From: Rhodovulum sp. 12E13 | Lineage (GTDB): Bacteria; Pseudomonadota; Alphaproteobacteria; Rhodobacterales; Rhodobacteraceae | Assembly (NCBI RefSeq): GCF_003340565.1 | Contig: NZ_QPLK01000002.1 | Coordinates: forward strand, 62,001 to 126,000 | Length of the DNA stretch: 64,000 nt | Direction of reading: 5' to 3' | Shown: positions 17,129 through 25,438 of the stretch, in pieces | How the letters are laid out: the number at the start of each line of letters is the position of its first letter | How positions within the stretch are numbered: position 1 is the stretch's first letter | The notes under the pieces: model-generated | The model's database searches: none | Told to the model about the DNA's origin: nothing | What the model saw: only the letters and a program-made list of their open reading frames with translations | Position numbers and translations under genes: made by a program

Positions 17129-17470
17129 CGGCAGGCTCCTTGGGCGGCGTGGCGCAGTCTGGCGCCCCCAAACCGCGCGCGGGCGGCGAAGTCAAGCCAA
17201 GGGGGGCGGGCCACGCCGCGCCGTGCGCGCCCTCCGTTCGCGCGCGGGCCGGGGCCGCCCGCCCCGGGCCGCAGGAGCCCCCTGAGGGCGAATGTCACAT
17301 TCACGGAAGCGAATTTTTCCTGCATGCTCGTGCGCACGGGGGAGATGGCGCGCAGGCTCGGAGGGCCGCGCGGCCGGGCTTCCCCGTCTTGGTGACTAGG
17401 TCACAGAGTGCCGCCGCCCGGCCCTGTAGACAGCGGGCAGACACACCGAATCGTCGAAAGGATTCACCCC
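17129..17470. promoter_or_regulatory. Divergent intergenic region between aspS and the sulfur cluster
   Basis: This 342-nt region separates aspS (minus) from the DUF2892 gene (plus). It holds the ATTC-N8-GAAT operator candidate (17299-17314), an overlapping GAATG-N3-CATTC palindrome (17290-17302), a GTGAC-TAG-GTCAC palindrome (17392-17404), and AAGGA before the downstream ATG. I see no gene in it. Confidence 0.6.
17290..17314 (+). promoter_or_regulatory. Candidate SqrR/BigR-type operator
   Basis: ATTC-ACGGAAGC-GAAT at 17299-17314 exactly matches the ATTC-N8-GAAT pattern reported for the sulfide-responsive repressor SqrR of Rhodobacter. It overlaps a perfect GAATG-TCA-CATTC palindrome. It lies upstream of the persulfide/sulfide genes that SqrR-type repressors usually control. 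No SqrR/BigR gene is in the window. Confidence 0.55.
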
Positions 17471-17674
17471 ATGCAAGCCAATGTCGGAAACATCGACCGG
17501 ATCGCCCGCGCCGCGCTGGGCGTCATACTGCTGGTCGCCGCCTTCACCGCCGGGTGGGGCACCGCCGGCACCGTCATCGCCGCCGTGGTCGGCCTGGTGA
17601 TGCTCGGCACCTCGGCCATGCGCTTCTGCCCGGCCTATCGCCTGCTCGGCATGAATACCTGTCAGGTGAAGTGA
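17471..17674 (+). CDS. DUF2892 small membrane protein
   Basis: A 67-residue protein of the DUF2892 type (the membrane module seen attached to rhodanese in YgaP). It starts MQANVGNIDRIARA, has two helices (about 14-32 and 35-50) and ends with CPAYRLLGMNTC, whose two cysteines are typical. It is first in the sulfur cluster, with AAGGA ahead of the ATG, and its stop overlaps the next start (TGATG). Confidence 0.9.
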   Translation: MQANVGNIDRIARAALGVILLVAAFTAGWGTAGTVIAAVVGLVMLGTSAMRFCPAYRLLGMNTCQVK

Positions 17675-18099
17675 TGGAGACGGCCTTCACCCCCTTCGCC
17701 TCGCTGGGCGGCGGTATCCTGATCGGCCTCGCGGCGACGCTCCTGATGCTCGTCTCGGGCCGGGTGATGGGCGCGACCGGCATCCTGTCGGGCGCCATCT
17801 GGGGCCCGCAGGGCCGCGACTGGCGGATCGCGCTGCTCGCCGGCATGGCCACCGGGCCGCTGGTGCTGCTCGCGCTCACCGGCAGCTTCCCCACCATCGA
17901 GGTGCCGGTCTCGACGCTGGCCATGGTGCTCGGCGGCGTGCTCGTGGGCATCGGCGTGACGTTCGGCGCCGGCTGCACCTCGGGGCACGGCGTCTGCGGC
18001 ATGGCGCGGCTTTCGACCCGCTCGATCGTCGCCACGCTCACCTTCATGCTGACGACCGGGATCACCGTCTACGTCGTCCGCCACGTTCTGGGAGGCTGA
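17674..18099 (+). CDS. YeeE/YedE-type sulfur transporter, first half
   Basis: A 141-residue membrane protein with four hydrophobic segments and the hallmark GAGCTSGHGVCGMARLS near residues 90-106, whose cysteines are thought to relay thiosulfate or persulfide sulfur in the YeeE/YedE (TsuA/PmpA) family. In this split form it works with the following gene. Translation is coupled to DUF2892 by TGATG. Confidence 0.9.
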   Translation: METAFTPFASLGGGILIGLAATLLMLVSGRVMGATGILSGAIWGPQGRDWRIALLAGMATGPLVLLALTGSFPTIEVPVSTLAMVLGGVLVGIGVTFGAGCTSGHGVCGMARLSTRSIVATLTFMLTTGITVYVVRHVLGG

Positions 18100-18100
18100 C

Positions 18101-18538
18101 ATGCGCCTGATCGTCCTCTACCTGATCGGCCTCGTCTTCGGGATCGGCATCTCGATCTCGGGCATGGCCAACCCCGCCAAGGTGCTCAACTTCTTCGACG
18201 TGGCCGGCACATGGGATCCGTCGCTGATCTTCGTGATGGGCGGCGCGCTGGTCACCACCTTCATCGGCTACCGCTTCGTGCTGAAACGGCCGGCACCCCT
18301 GATGGAGGGCACCTTTCACCTGCCGACGAAGACCGACCTCGACGCGCGCCTGATCGGGGGCTCGGCGGTCTTCGGCATCGGCTGGGGCATCTCGGGCTTC
18401 TGCCCGGGCGGCGCATTGCCCGCCCTCGGCACCGGCAACCTCAACGTGATCGCGTTCGTCGTCTCGCTCGTCGCCGGCATGGCGGCTGCCCGATACGCCC
18501 AGAACATGACAGGCCCGGCCCAGCCGGCCCGCGCCTGA
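18101..18538 (+). CDS. YeeE/YedE-type transporter, second half (DUF6691)
   Basis: A 145-residue membrane protein, the C-terminal partner of the split YeeE/YedE transporter (PmpB-like). ISGMANPAKVLNFFDV in the first third and GISGFCPGGALPAL near residue 100, with the conserved Cys, are the family motifs. It follows its partner after one base, so the two are made together. Confidence 0.9.
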   Translation: MRLIVLYLIGLVFGIGISISGMANPAKVLNFFDVAGTWDPSLIFVMGGALVTTFIGYRFVLKRPAPLMEGTFHLPTKTDLDARLIGGSAVFGIGWGISGFCPGGALPALGTGNLNVIAFVVSLVAGMAAARYAQNMTGPAQPARA

Positions 18539-18553
18539 CCGGAGGAGAAACAG

Positions 18554-19438
18554 ATGTTCGACTACCCCGTGGACACCCAGGTCAAACCCGAGGTGACGGC
18601 CTTCTTCGACGAGGCCACCAACACCATCAGCTACGTGGTCAAGGACCCGGCCACCAACGCCTGCGCCGTGGTCGATTCGGTGCTCGACATCGACTACGCC
18701 GCCGGCCGGATCACCTACGATTCCGCCGACGAGATCATTGCCTACATCCAGAGCCACGATCTCAAGCTCGAGTGGATCATCGAGACCCACGTGCACGCCG
18801 ACCACCTGTCGGCCGCGCCCTACATCCAGGACAAGCTCGGCGGCAGGATCGCCATCGGCGAGAACATCCTGATCGTGCAGGACACGTTCGGCAAGATCTT
18901 CAACGAGGGCACCGAGTTCCAGCGCGACGGCTCGCAGTTCGACAAGCTGCTGAAGGACGGCGACACCTATACCGTCGGCGAGATGGACGTCTTCGTGATG
19001 CACACGCCGGGCCACACGCCGGCCTGCATGGTGCACGTCATGGGCGACGCGGCCTTCGTGGGCGACACGCTGTTCATGCCCGACGGCGGCTCGGCGCGCG
19101 CCGACTTCCCGGGCGGCTCGGCCGAGGATCTGTACGACTCGATCCAGAAGGTGCTGGCGCTGCCCGACGAGACGCGCCTGTTCATGTGCCACGACTACGG
19201 CCCCGGCGGCCGCGAGATCGCGTGGGAGACCACCGTGGCCGAGGAGAAGGCGAACAACATCCATGTCGGCGGCGGCAAGACGAAGGACGAGTTCGTCAAG
19301 TTCCGCACCGAGCGTGACGCGCAACTCGCCATGCCGCGCCTGATCCTGCCGTCGCTGCAGGTCAACATGCGCGCCGGCGAGGTGCCCCGCGACGGCGACG
19401 GCAACATGATGCTCAAGGTCCCCGTCAACAAGCTCTGA
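18554..19438 (+). CDS. blh: Persulfide dioxygenase-like MBL-fold hydrolase (Blh/ETHE1 type)
   Basis: A 294-residue metallo-beta-lactamase-fold protein that probably oxidises glutathione persulfide to sulfite. The metal motif THVHADHL (H79, H81, D83, H84) is complete; TPGHTPAC supplies H154 and FMCHDYGPGG the last His. Length and motifs match the Blh group of the bigR-type sulfide operons. AGGAG precedes the ATG. It is followed by the DUF442::SQR fusion, which would make its persulfide substrate. Confidence 0.92.
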   Translation: MFDYPVDTQVKPEVTAFFDEATNTISYVVKDPATNACAVVDSVLDIDYAAGRITYDSADEIIAYIQSHDLKLEWIIETHVHADHLSAAPYIQDKLGGRIAIGENILIVQDTFGKIFNEGTEFQRDGSQFDKLLKDGDTYTVGEMDVFVMHTPGHTPACMVHVMGDAAFVGDTLFMPDGGSARADFPGGSAEDLYDSIQKVLALPDETRLFMCHDYGPGGREIAWETTVAEEKANNIHVGGGKTKDEFVKFRTERDAQLAMPRLILPSLQVNMRAGEVPRDGDGNMMLKVPVNKL

Positions 19439-19452
19439 GCCGACCGACGTGA

Positions 19453-19479
19453 CCGGGGCCGCCCGCGCGGCGGCCCCGG
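19453..19479. terminator. Strong intercistronic hairpin between blh and sqr
   Basis: CCGGGGCCGCC and GGCGGCCCCGG form a perfect 11-bp stem around CGCGC. There is no T run, so it is more likely an mRNA stabiliser or partial attenuator than a full terminator. Confidence 0.55.
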
Positions 19480-19534
19480 CCCCTGTTCAGGCCGGGCGCA
19501 GGAGACAGCCCGCCCCATCGGAGGAGACGCGCAC

Positions 19535-21220
19535 ATGGACGCCCGCAGGATCACCGACGAGATCTCCGTCGCCCCCCAGATCACCCCGCAGGACGTGGCC
19601 GAGGCCGCCCGCGCGGGTTTCCGCGCCATCGTCTGCAACCGCCCCGACGGCGAGGGCGCCGACCAGCCCACCTTCGAGGAGATCGAGGCCGAGGCAGAGA
19701 GGCACGGGATGAAGGCCGCCTACATCCCGGTCGTCGCCGGCCGCGTCCGCGACGAGGACGCCACCGCCTTCGGTGCCGCGCTCACCACGCTGCCCGGCCC
19801 GGTGCTCGCCTATTGCCGCACCGGCACCCGCTCGGCCACGCTCTGGTCGCTCGCCGAGGCCGATTCCCGCCCGCTGCCCGACATCCTCGCCGCGACGCAG
19901 GCGGCAGGCTACGATATGAACGGCGTCGCCCGCCGCATCGCCAACGGCGGCCGCACGCCCACCGACGAGGCCGACGCGAGCTACGACGTGGTGATCGTGG
20001 GCGGCGGCGCGGCCGGCATCGCCACCGCCGCCTCGCTCAAGGCGCGCAAGCCGGGCCTGTCGGTCGCCGTGATCGACCCCGCAGACATCCACTACTACCA
20101 GCCCGGCTGGACGATGGTCGGCGCCGGCATCTTCGACCCCGCCACCACCGCCCGGCCGATGGGCGCTCTGATCCCTCAGGGCGTGCACTGGCTGAAATCC
20201 GCCGTGGCCGCCTTCGAGCCGCAGAACAATGCTGTGATCCTCGATGGCTGCCGCGTGGTGAAATACCGCCGCCTGATCGTGTGCCCGGGCCTGAAACTCG
20301 CGTGGAACAAGGTCGAGGGGCTCGTCCAGACGCTCGGCAAGAACGGGGTCACGTCGAACTACCGCTACGATCTCGCGCCCTATACCTGGCAGCTGGTGCG
20401 CGAGATGAAGAAGGGCCGCGCCCTCTTCACCCAGCCCCCCATGCCCATCAAGTGCGCCGGCGCGCCCCAGAAGGCCATGTACATGTCGGCCGACCACTGG
20501 CTCCGCAGCGGCCGGCTCAAGAACATCTCGATCGACTTCATGAATGCCGGCGGCGTTCTCTTCGGCGTGAAGGACTACGTGCCGGCGCTGATGAAATACG
20601 TGCGCAAGTACGACGCCACCCTCAACTTCCACCACAACCTCACGGCCATCGACGGGCGTGCGAAGAAGGCGTGGTTCGAGGTGGCCGAGCCTGACGCCGA
20701 GCCCCGCACCGTCGAGGCCGACTTCGACATGATCCATGTCGTGCCCCCGCAGGTGGCGCCCGACTTCATCCGCGTCTCGCCGCTGGCCGATGCGGCCGGC
20801 TGGGTCGATGTCGACCAGACGACGCTGCGGCACAAGACCTACGACAACATCTGGGCGCTGGGCGACGTCACCAACGCCCCCAACGCCAAGACGGCCGCCG
20901 CCGCCCGCATGCAGGCCCCCATCGTCGCCGAGAACGTGGTTGCCGACATCCGCGGCCGCAGCCCCGTGGCCGCCTACAACGGCTACGGGTCCTGCCCGCT
21001 CACCGTCGAGCGCGGCAAGATCGTGCTGGCCGAGTTCGGTTACGGCGGCACGCGCCTGCCGTCCTTCCCCAGCTGGTTCATCGACGACACGCATCCCTCC
21101 CGGGCCGCCTGGATCCTCAAGGAGCAGATCCTGCCGCCGGTCTACTGGAAGGCGATGCTCAAGGGCCGCGAATGGATGATCAAGCCGGAAAAGGTCCGCG
21201 CGGCCGAGCCGGCCGAGTGA
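19535..21220 (+). CDS. sqr: Fusion of a DUF442 sulfurtransferase-like domain to a type II sulfide:quinone oxidoreductase
   Basis: A 561-residue two-domain protein. Residues 1-110 are a DUF442/Blh N-terminal type phosphatase-fold domain with the loop CRTGTRS (C94), which would accept sulfane sulfur. Residues 148-555 are an FAD-dependent SQR: DVVIVGGGAAGIA binds FAD, C307 (PIKCAGAPQ) and C487 (YGSCPLT) match the redox cysteines of type II, eukaryote-like SQR, and NIWALGDVTNAPNAKT is the second FAD motif. It oxidises sulfide at the membrane and reduces ubiquinone. GGAGGAG precedes the ATG. Confidence 0.93.
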   Translation: MDARRITDEISVAPQITPQDVAEAARAGFRAIVCNRPDGEGADQPTFEEIEAEAERHGMKAAYIPVVAGRVRDEDATAFGAALTTLPGPVLAYCRTGTRSATLWSLAEADSRPLPDILAATQAAGYDMNGVARRIANGGRTPTDEADASYDVVIVGGGAAGIATAASLKARKPGLSVAVIDPADIHYYQPGWTMVGAGIFDPATTARPMGALIPQGVHWLKSAVAAFEPQNNAVILDGCRVVKYRRLIVCPGLKLAWNKVEGLVQTLGKNGVTSNYRYDLAPYTWQLVREMKKGRALFTQPPMPIKCAGAPQKAMYMSADHWLRSGRLKNISIDFMNAGGVLFGVKDYVPALMKYVRKYDATLNFHHNLTAIDGRAKKAWFEVAEPDAEPRTVEADFDMIHVVPPQVAPDFIRVSPLADAAGWVDVDQTTLRHKTYDNIWALGDVTNAPNAKTAAAARMQAPIVAENVVADIRGRSPVAAYNGYGSCPLTVERGKIVLAEFGYGGTRLPSFPSWFIDDTHPSRAAWILKEQILPPVYWKAMLKGREWMIKPEKVRAAEPAE

Positions 21221-21325
21221 CCCGCCGCGCTGCCTGAGGGCGGCCACCGCCCCATGGCGTCCCCGCCCCGGCGGAGGCGCCGCCCGAAAGAGCGTCACGC
21301 GCGCCCCTCTACGCCGCCCCGTGCG

Positions 21326-21375
21326 CTTCTTCTTGCTCCAAGTATCCCGGGGGGTCCGGGGGGCTGGCCCCCCGG
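21326..21375 (+). repeat. Dispersed hairpin repeat, copy 1
   Basis: CTTCTTCTTGCTCC runs into a hairpin with an 8-bp stem, CCGGGGGG-CTGG-CCCCCCGG (21356-21375). The 44 bases 21332-21375 align without gaps to 50530-50573. It lies between sqr and the SulP gene and may end transcription of sqr. Confidence 0.7.
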
Positions 21376-21405
21376 TCCTGCCGGCCCTGCCAGAGACCGA
21401 TCCGA

Positions 21406-23160
21406 ATGATTCCGCCCGCCCTCCGCCGCTATCTGCCGATCCTCGACTGGGGCGCCGCCTATGACAGGCGCACGTTCGAGGCCGACGGCCTCGCCGCCGT
21501 GATCGTCACGATCATGCTGATCCCGCAATCGCTGGCCTACGCGCTGCTCGCGGGCCTGCCGGCCGAGATGGGGCTCTACGCCTCGATCCTGCCGCTGGTG
21601 GGCTACGCGGTCTTCGGCACCTCCCGCGCGCTCGCCGTGGGCCCCGTCGCCGTCGTCTCGCTGATGACGGCCGCCGCCATCGGCAATCTCGGGCTCACCG
21701 ACCCGCGCGCGATGGCGCTCGCGGCGATCACGCTCGCCTTCCTGTCGGGCGTGTTCCTGATGGCGATGGGCTTCCTGCGGCTGGGCTTCGTCGCCAACTT
21801 CCTGTCGCACCCGGTGATCGCGGGCTTCATCACCGCCTCGGGCATCCTCATCGCCACGTCCCAGCTCAAGCACATCCTCGGCGTCACCGCCCACGGCCAC
21901 ACCCTGCCGGACCTGCTGTCCTCGCTCTGGGCGCACCTGCCCGAGACGAATTTCTGGGCGCTGGGCATCGGCGTGGCGGCGACCGCGTTCCTGTTCTGGG
22001 TGCGCAAGGGTCTGAAGCCGCTGCTGCTGGGCTGGGGCCTCCCGCCGCGGCTCGCCGACATCCTCACCAAGGCCGGCCCGGTGGCTGCGGTGGTCGTCAC
22101 CACGCTCGTCGCGTGGGGCCTCGGCCTGGCCGACCGCGGCCTGTCGATCGTTGGCGACGTCCCCCGCGGTCTGCCGCCCGCGACCCTGCCCTCGTTCGAC
22201 CTCGAGCTCTGGGGCGCGCTGATCGGCTCGGCGGTGCTGATCTCGATCATCGGCTTCGTCGAATCGGTCTCCGTCGCGCAGACCCTGGCCGCCAAGAAGC
22301 GTCAGCGCATCGTCCCCGACCAGGAGCTGATCGGGCTGGGCGCCTCCAACGTCGCGGCCTCGGTCTCGGGCGGCTATCCGGTGACGGGCGGCTTCGCCCG
22401 CTCGGTCGTCAACTTCGACGCGGGCGCCGCGACGCCGGCCGCCGGCGCCTTCACCGCCATCGGCATCCTGCTCGCGGCGATGTTCCTCACGCCGCTGCTC
22501 TACTTCCTGCCCACGGCGACGCTTGCCGCGACGATCATCGTCGCCGTGCTCAGTCTCGTCGACTTCTCGATCCTCAAGACCGCCTGGGGCTACTCCAAGG
22601 CCGATTTCGTCGCCGTCGCCGCGACGATCGCGCTCACCCTCGGATTCGGCGTCGAGGCGGGCGTATCGGCGGGCGTGGCCCTGTCGATCCTGCTCTATCT
22701 CTACAAGACGTCGCGCCCTCACGTGGCCGAGGTAGGGCTGGTGCCCGGCACCCAGCACTTCCGCAACATCCGCCGCCACCGGGTCGAGACCGCGCCGAAC
22801 CTGCTGACGCTCAGGATCGACGAGTCGCTCTACTTCGCCAACGCCCGCTTCATGGAGGACTACATCCTCGACCGGGTCACGCGCGACGACCAGATCCGCG
22901 ACGTCGTCCTGCAGTTCTCGGCCGTCAACGAGGTGGATCTCTCCGCGCTCGAAAGCCTCGAGGCGATCGCGTCGCGGCTGCAGGACATGGGGCTCAGGCT
23001 GCACCTGTCTGAGGTGAAGGGCCCGGTGATGGACCGCCTCAAGCGCTCGCACTTCCTCGAGCACCTGACGGGCGAGGTCTTTCTCAGCCAGTACGACGCC
23101 TGGGCCAGGCTCGCCCGCCCGCCCGAGGGGCCGGGCGGCCTCGCCCGCGCGGCCGAGTAG
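21406..23160 (+). CDS. SulP family anion permease with STAS domain
   Basis: A 584-residue permease with about 12-14 membrane helices in the SulP fold (SLAYALLAGLPAEMGLYASILP and the GGYPVTGGFARSVVNFDAGA motif) and a cytoplasmic STAS domain (about 450-560). SulP proteins move sulfate, bicarbonate or related anions. Placed at the end of the sulfide cluster, sulfate or sulfite is the natural guess, but the sequence does not decide it. No strong Shine-Dalgarno precedes the ATG at 21406. Confidence 0.92.
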   Translation: MIPPALRRYLPILDWGAAYDRRTFEADGLAAVIVTIMLIPQSLAYALLAGLPAEMGLYASILPLVGYAVFGTSRALAVGPVAVVSLMTAAAIGNLGLTDPRAMALAAITLAFLSGVFLMAMGFLRLGFVANFLSHPVIAGFITASGILIATSQLKHILGVTAHGHTLPDLLSSLWAHLPETNFWALGIGVAATAFLFWVRKGLKPLLLGWGLPPRLADILTKAGPVAAVVVTTLVAWGLGLADRGLSIVGDVPRGLPPATLPSFDLELWGALIGSAVLISIIGFVESVSVAQTLAAKKRQRIVPDQELIGLGASNVAASVSGGYPVTGGFARSVVNFDAGAATPAAGAFTAIGILLAAMFLTPLLYFLPTATLAATIIVAVLSLVDFSILKTAWGYSKADFVAVAATIALTLGFGVEAGVSAGVALSILLYLYKTSRPHVAEVGLVPGTQHFRNIRRHRVETAPNLLTLRIDESLYFANARFMEDYILDRVTRDDQIRDVVLQFSAVNEVDLSALESLEAIASRLQDMGLRLHLSEVKGPVMDRLKRSHFLEHLTGEVFLSQYDAWARLARPPEGPGGLARAAE

Positions 23161-23200
23161 GCTTCACAAGCGGCCCGGCTTGGGGCAGGAGGCGGGCGTC

Positions 23201-24328
23201 ATGCCCGCGCCGCCCGATTTCCACGTCGCCCGGATGGCGAGCCTGAGCCTCGCCGGCTCGGGCCGTGCCCGCCCGATCCGCGTGCCGGAGGAGCACCGCG
23301 CCCCCGGCTTCGGTGCGGCCTACGACTTCGACACGCTGTGGTACGACGCGGTGCGGATCGGCGGCGTGGTGCACCTCGTCTGCCCGCGCCTCTACGATCT
23401 GCGCCCCCTGCTCGACACGGTCGAGGCCGACGGGCAGAGGCTGCGGCCCCCGCGCGTCAGGCGCTCGCGCCGCCACGAGATCGCGACGCTCGCCGCGCCG
23501 AAGCGGGCAGAGCGGCTGTCGCTCGCGCTGCGCGACTGGCAGGCAGACTGCGCGATCAGCGACGACGCGGCAGGGCATTTCGCCGGGCTCAACGCCTCGC
23601 TCCACATCAGCCGCGACAACCGCCCGGAATGGCTGGCCGACTGGGCGCGCTTTCACGTCGCGGAGCACGGGCTGCAGGCGATGCTGGTGATGGACAACGC
23701 CTCCGACTACCCGCCCGATGCGATCCTCGACGCGCTCGCGCCGACCGGGCTCGAACGCGCGGTCGTGCTGGTCGTCCCCCAGCCCTATGGGCCCACGCGC
23801 GGCAAGTCGGGCAAGGGAGGGGCGAAGTTCCTGCAGCCCGCGATGCTCAATCTCGCGCGGCTGCGCTTCCTCCGCCGCGCCCGTGCGGTGCTCAACGTCG
23901 ACATCGACGAGCTGGTATGGGCGCACGGCGGCTCGGTCTTCGACGCCGCGGTGAAGAGCCCGCTCGGCCTCGTCTCCTTCGCCGGCGAATGGCGCCAGCC
24001 GCCGCCCCGCACCGCGCCGCCCTTCATCCACGCCCAGCATGTCCACACCCGCACCGGCGAGTGGCCGTGCCCGACGAAATACTGCATCCGCCCGGACGGC
24101 CCGCTGCGCTGGGCGGGGTGGGACGTGCACCGCCCCGACACGGCGCTCCCCGTCGGCCTGCGGCCGAGGCGCGACATGGGCTACTGGCACTGCCGCGGCA
24201 TCACCACCGACTGGAAGGGATACGGCCGGCTGAAGCCCGGCGATATCGGCCCCCGCGACGCCTCGACGGCCGCGATCCTCGAGCGGGCTCTGGGCACCTG
24301 CGCGCTTGCCGGCCCGCCGCACAAGTGA
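23201..24328 (+). CDS. Glycosyltransferase family 2-like protein
   Basis: A 375-residue protein of the Glyco_tranf_2_4 / GT92-like group. The landmarks are NRPEWLADWARFHVAEHG followed by VMDNASDYP (about 147-175) and NVDIDELVW (about 234), whose DxD would bind the metal-nucleotide sugar. An HCRGITTDWKGYGR stretch follows near the C-terminus. The acceptor is unknown; a polysaccharide is likely. AGGAGG precedes the ATG at 23201. It is not clearly tied to its neighbours. Confidence 0.78.
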   Translation: MPAPPDFHVARMASLSLAGSGRARPIRVPEEHRAPGFGAAYDFDTLWYDAVRIGGVVHLVCPRLYDLRPLLDTVEADGQRLRPPRVRRSRRHEIATLAAPKRAERLSLALRDWQADCAISDDAAGHFAGLNASLHISRDNRPEWLADWARFHVAEHGLQAMLVMDNASDYPPDAILDALAPTGLERAVVLVVPQPYGPTRGKSGKGGAKFLQPAMLNLARLRFLRRARAVLNVDIDELVWAHGGSVFDAAVKSPLGLVSFAGEWRQPPPRTAPPFIHAQHVHTRTGEWPCPTKYCIRPDGPLRWAGWDVHRPDTALPVGLRPRRDMGYWHCRGITTDWKGYGRLKPGDIGPRDASTAAILERALGTCALAGPPHK

Positions 24329-24353
24329 GACCGTGCGCACGAGGGAGGCCCGA

Positions 24354-25373
24354 ATGGACGGCGACACCACGACCACGGCCCGGAGCGAGGGCGACGGCAG
24401 GCAGGGCGGCCACGCGCTGCCGCAGGTGAGCGCGCCGCGCAACCCCGGCATGCCGCTCGACCTCGACCGCGTGATGCGCGTGCAGGCCAATACCTCGGCC
24501 ATCGAGCGGCGCTGCGCGGCGCTGCCCGGCCGCCGCTCGATCAAGAAGGACTGGCAGGCGGCGTGGCTCGTGCGCGCGATCCAGTGCATCGACCTCACCA
24601 CGCTGTCGGGCGACGACACGCCCGGCCGCGTCCGCCGCCTCTGCGCCAAGGCGCGGCGGCCCCTGCGCCACGACATCGCCGAGGCGCTCGGGGTGGAGGG
24701 TGTCACCACCGGCGCCGTCTGCGTCTACCACGCGATGGTGCCGACGGCCGTCGCGGCGCTGAAGGGCTCGGGCATCCCCGTTGCCGCCGTCTCGACCGGG
24801 TTCCCCGCGGGCCTGTCGCCCTACCGCCTGCGCGTGGCCGAGATCAGCGAGAGCGTGGCGGCCGGCGCCGAGGAGATCGACATCGTGATCTCGCGCCGCC
24901 ACGTGCTGACCGGCGACTGGCAGGCGCTTTACGACGAGGTGGCCGAGTTCCGCGCCGCCTGCGGGCCCGCCCATGTCAAGGCGATCCTCGCGACGGGCGA
25001 GCTGGGCAGCCTGCGCAACGTCGCGCGGGCGAGCCTCGTCTGCATGATGGCCGGCGCCGACTTCATAAAGACCTCGACCGGCAAGGAGAGCGTCAACGCC
25101 ACCCTGCCGGTGACCCTGGTGATGCTACGCGCGATCCGCGACTACCACGAGCTGACCGGCGCCCGCGTCGGCTACAAGCCCGCGGGCGGCATCTCGACCG
25201 CGAAGGACGCGCTGATGTACCTCGCGCTGGTGAAGGAGGAGCTGGGCGACCGGTGGCTCTCGCCCGACCTGTTCCGCTTCGGCGCCTCCTCGCTGCTGGG
25301 CGACATCGAGCGGCAGCTCGAACACCACCTGACCGGCGCCTACTCGGTGTCGTGGCATCAACCGATGGCCTGA
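24354..25373 (+). CDS. deoC: Deoxyribose-phosphate aldolase
   Basis: A 339-residue class I aldolase that splits 2-deoxyribose-5-phosphate into glyceraldehyde-3-phosphate and acetaldehyde. The Schiff-base lysine motif FIKTSTGKE is near residue 238, and GYKPAGGIST supplies the second Lys. TTGAVCVYHAMV and EEIDIVIS are further family motifs. The protein has a longer N-terminal part than short bacterial DeoC (about 80 extra residues), as usual in alphaproteobacteria. GGGAGG precedes the ATG. The following aldehyde dehydrogenase would use the acetaldehyde. Confidence 0.94.
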   Translation: MDGDTTTTARSEGDGRQGGHALPQVSAPRNPGMPLDLDRVMRVQANTSAIERRCAALPGRRSIKKDWQAAWLVRAIQCIDLTTLSGDDTPGRVRRLCAKARRPLRHDIAEALGVEGVTTGAVCVYHAMVPTAVAALKGSGIPVAAVSTGFPAGLSPYRLRVAEISESVAAGAEEIDIVISRRHVLTGDWQALYDEVAEFRAACGPAHVKAILATGELGSLRNVARASLVCMMAGADFIKTSTGKESVNATLPVTLVMLRAIRDYHELTGARVGYKPAGGISTAKDALMYLALVKEELGDRWLSPDLFRFGASSLLGDIERQLEHHLTGAYSVSWHQPMA

Positions 25374-25412
25374 CACCCCGGCGGTCGCGCCCGGCGGCGC
25401 GCGCCGGATCGT

Positions 25413-25434
25413 GGATATTTGAAGCAAGAAGAAG
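25413..25434 (-). repeat. Dispersed repeat, inverted partial copy without the hairpin
   Basis: These 22 bases are the reverse complement of 21326-21347 with two mismatches. The G-rich hairpin part is missing. On the plus strand the repeat ends in AAGAAG four bases before the aldehyde dehydrogenase ATG and so probably serves as its ribosome site. Confidence 0.75.
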
Positions 25435-25438
25435 CCCG

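Noticed and set aside
24563-25438. Upstream extension of the double ALDH frame through deoC
   Set aside because: The extra residues are an out-of-frame shadow of deoC, Arg/Pro-rich and without family similarity; the ALDH start at 25439 has its own ribosome site.
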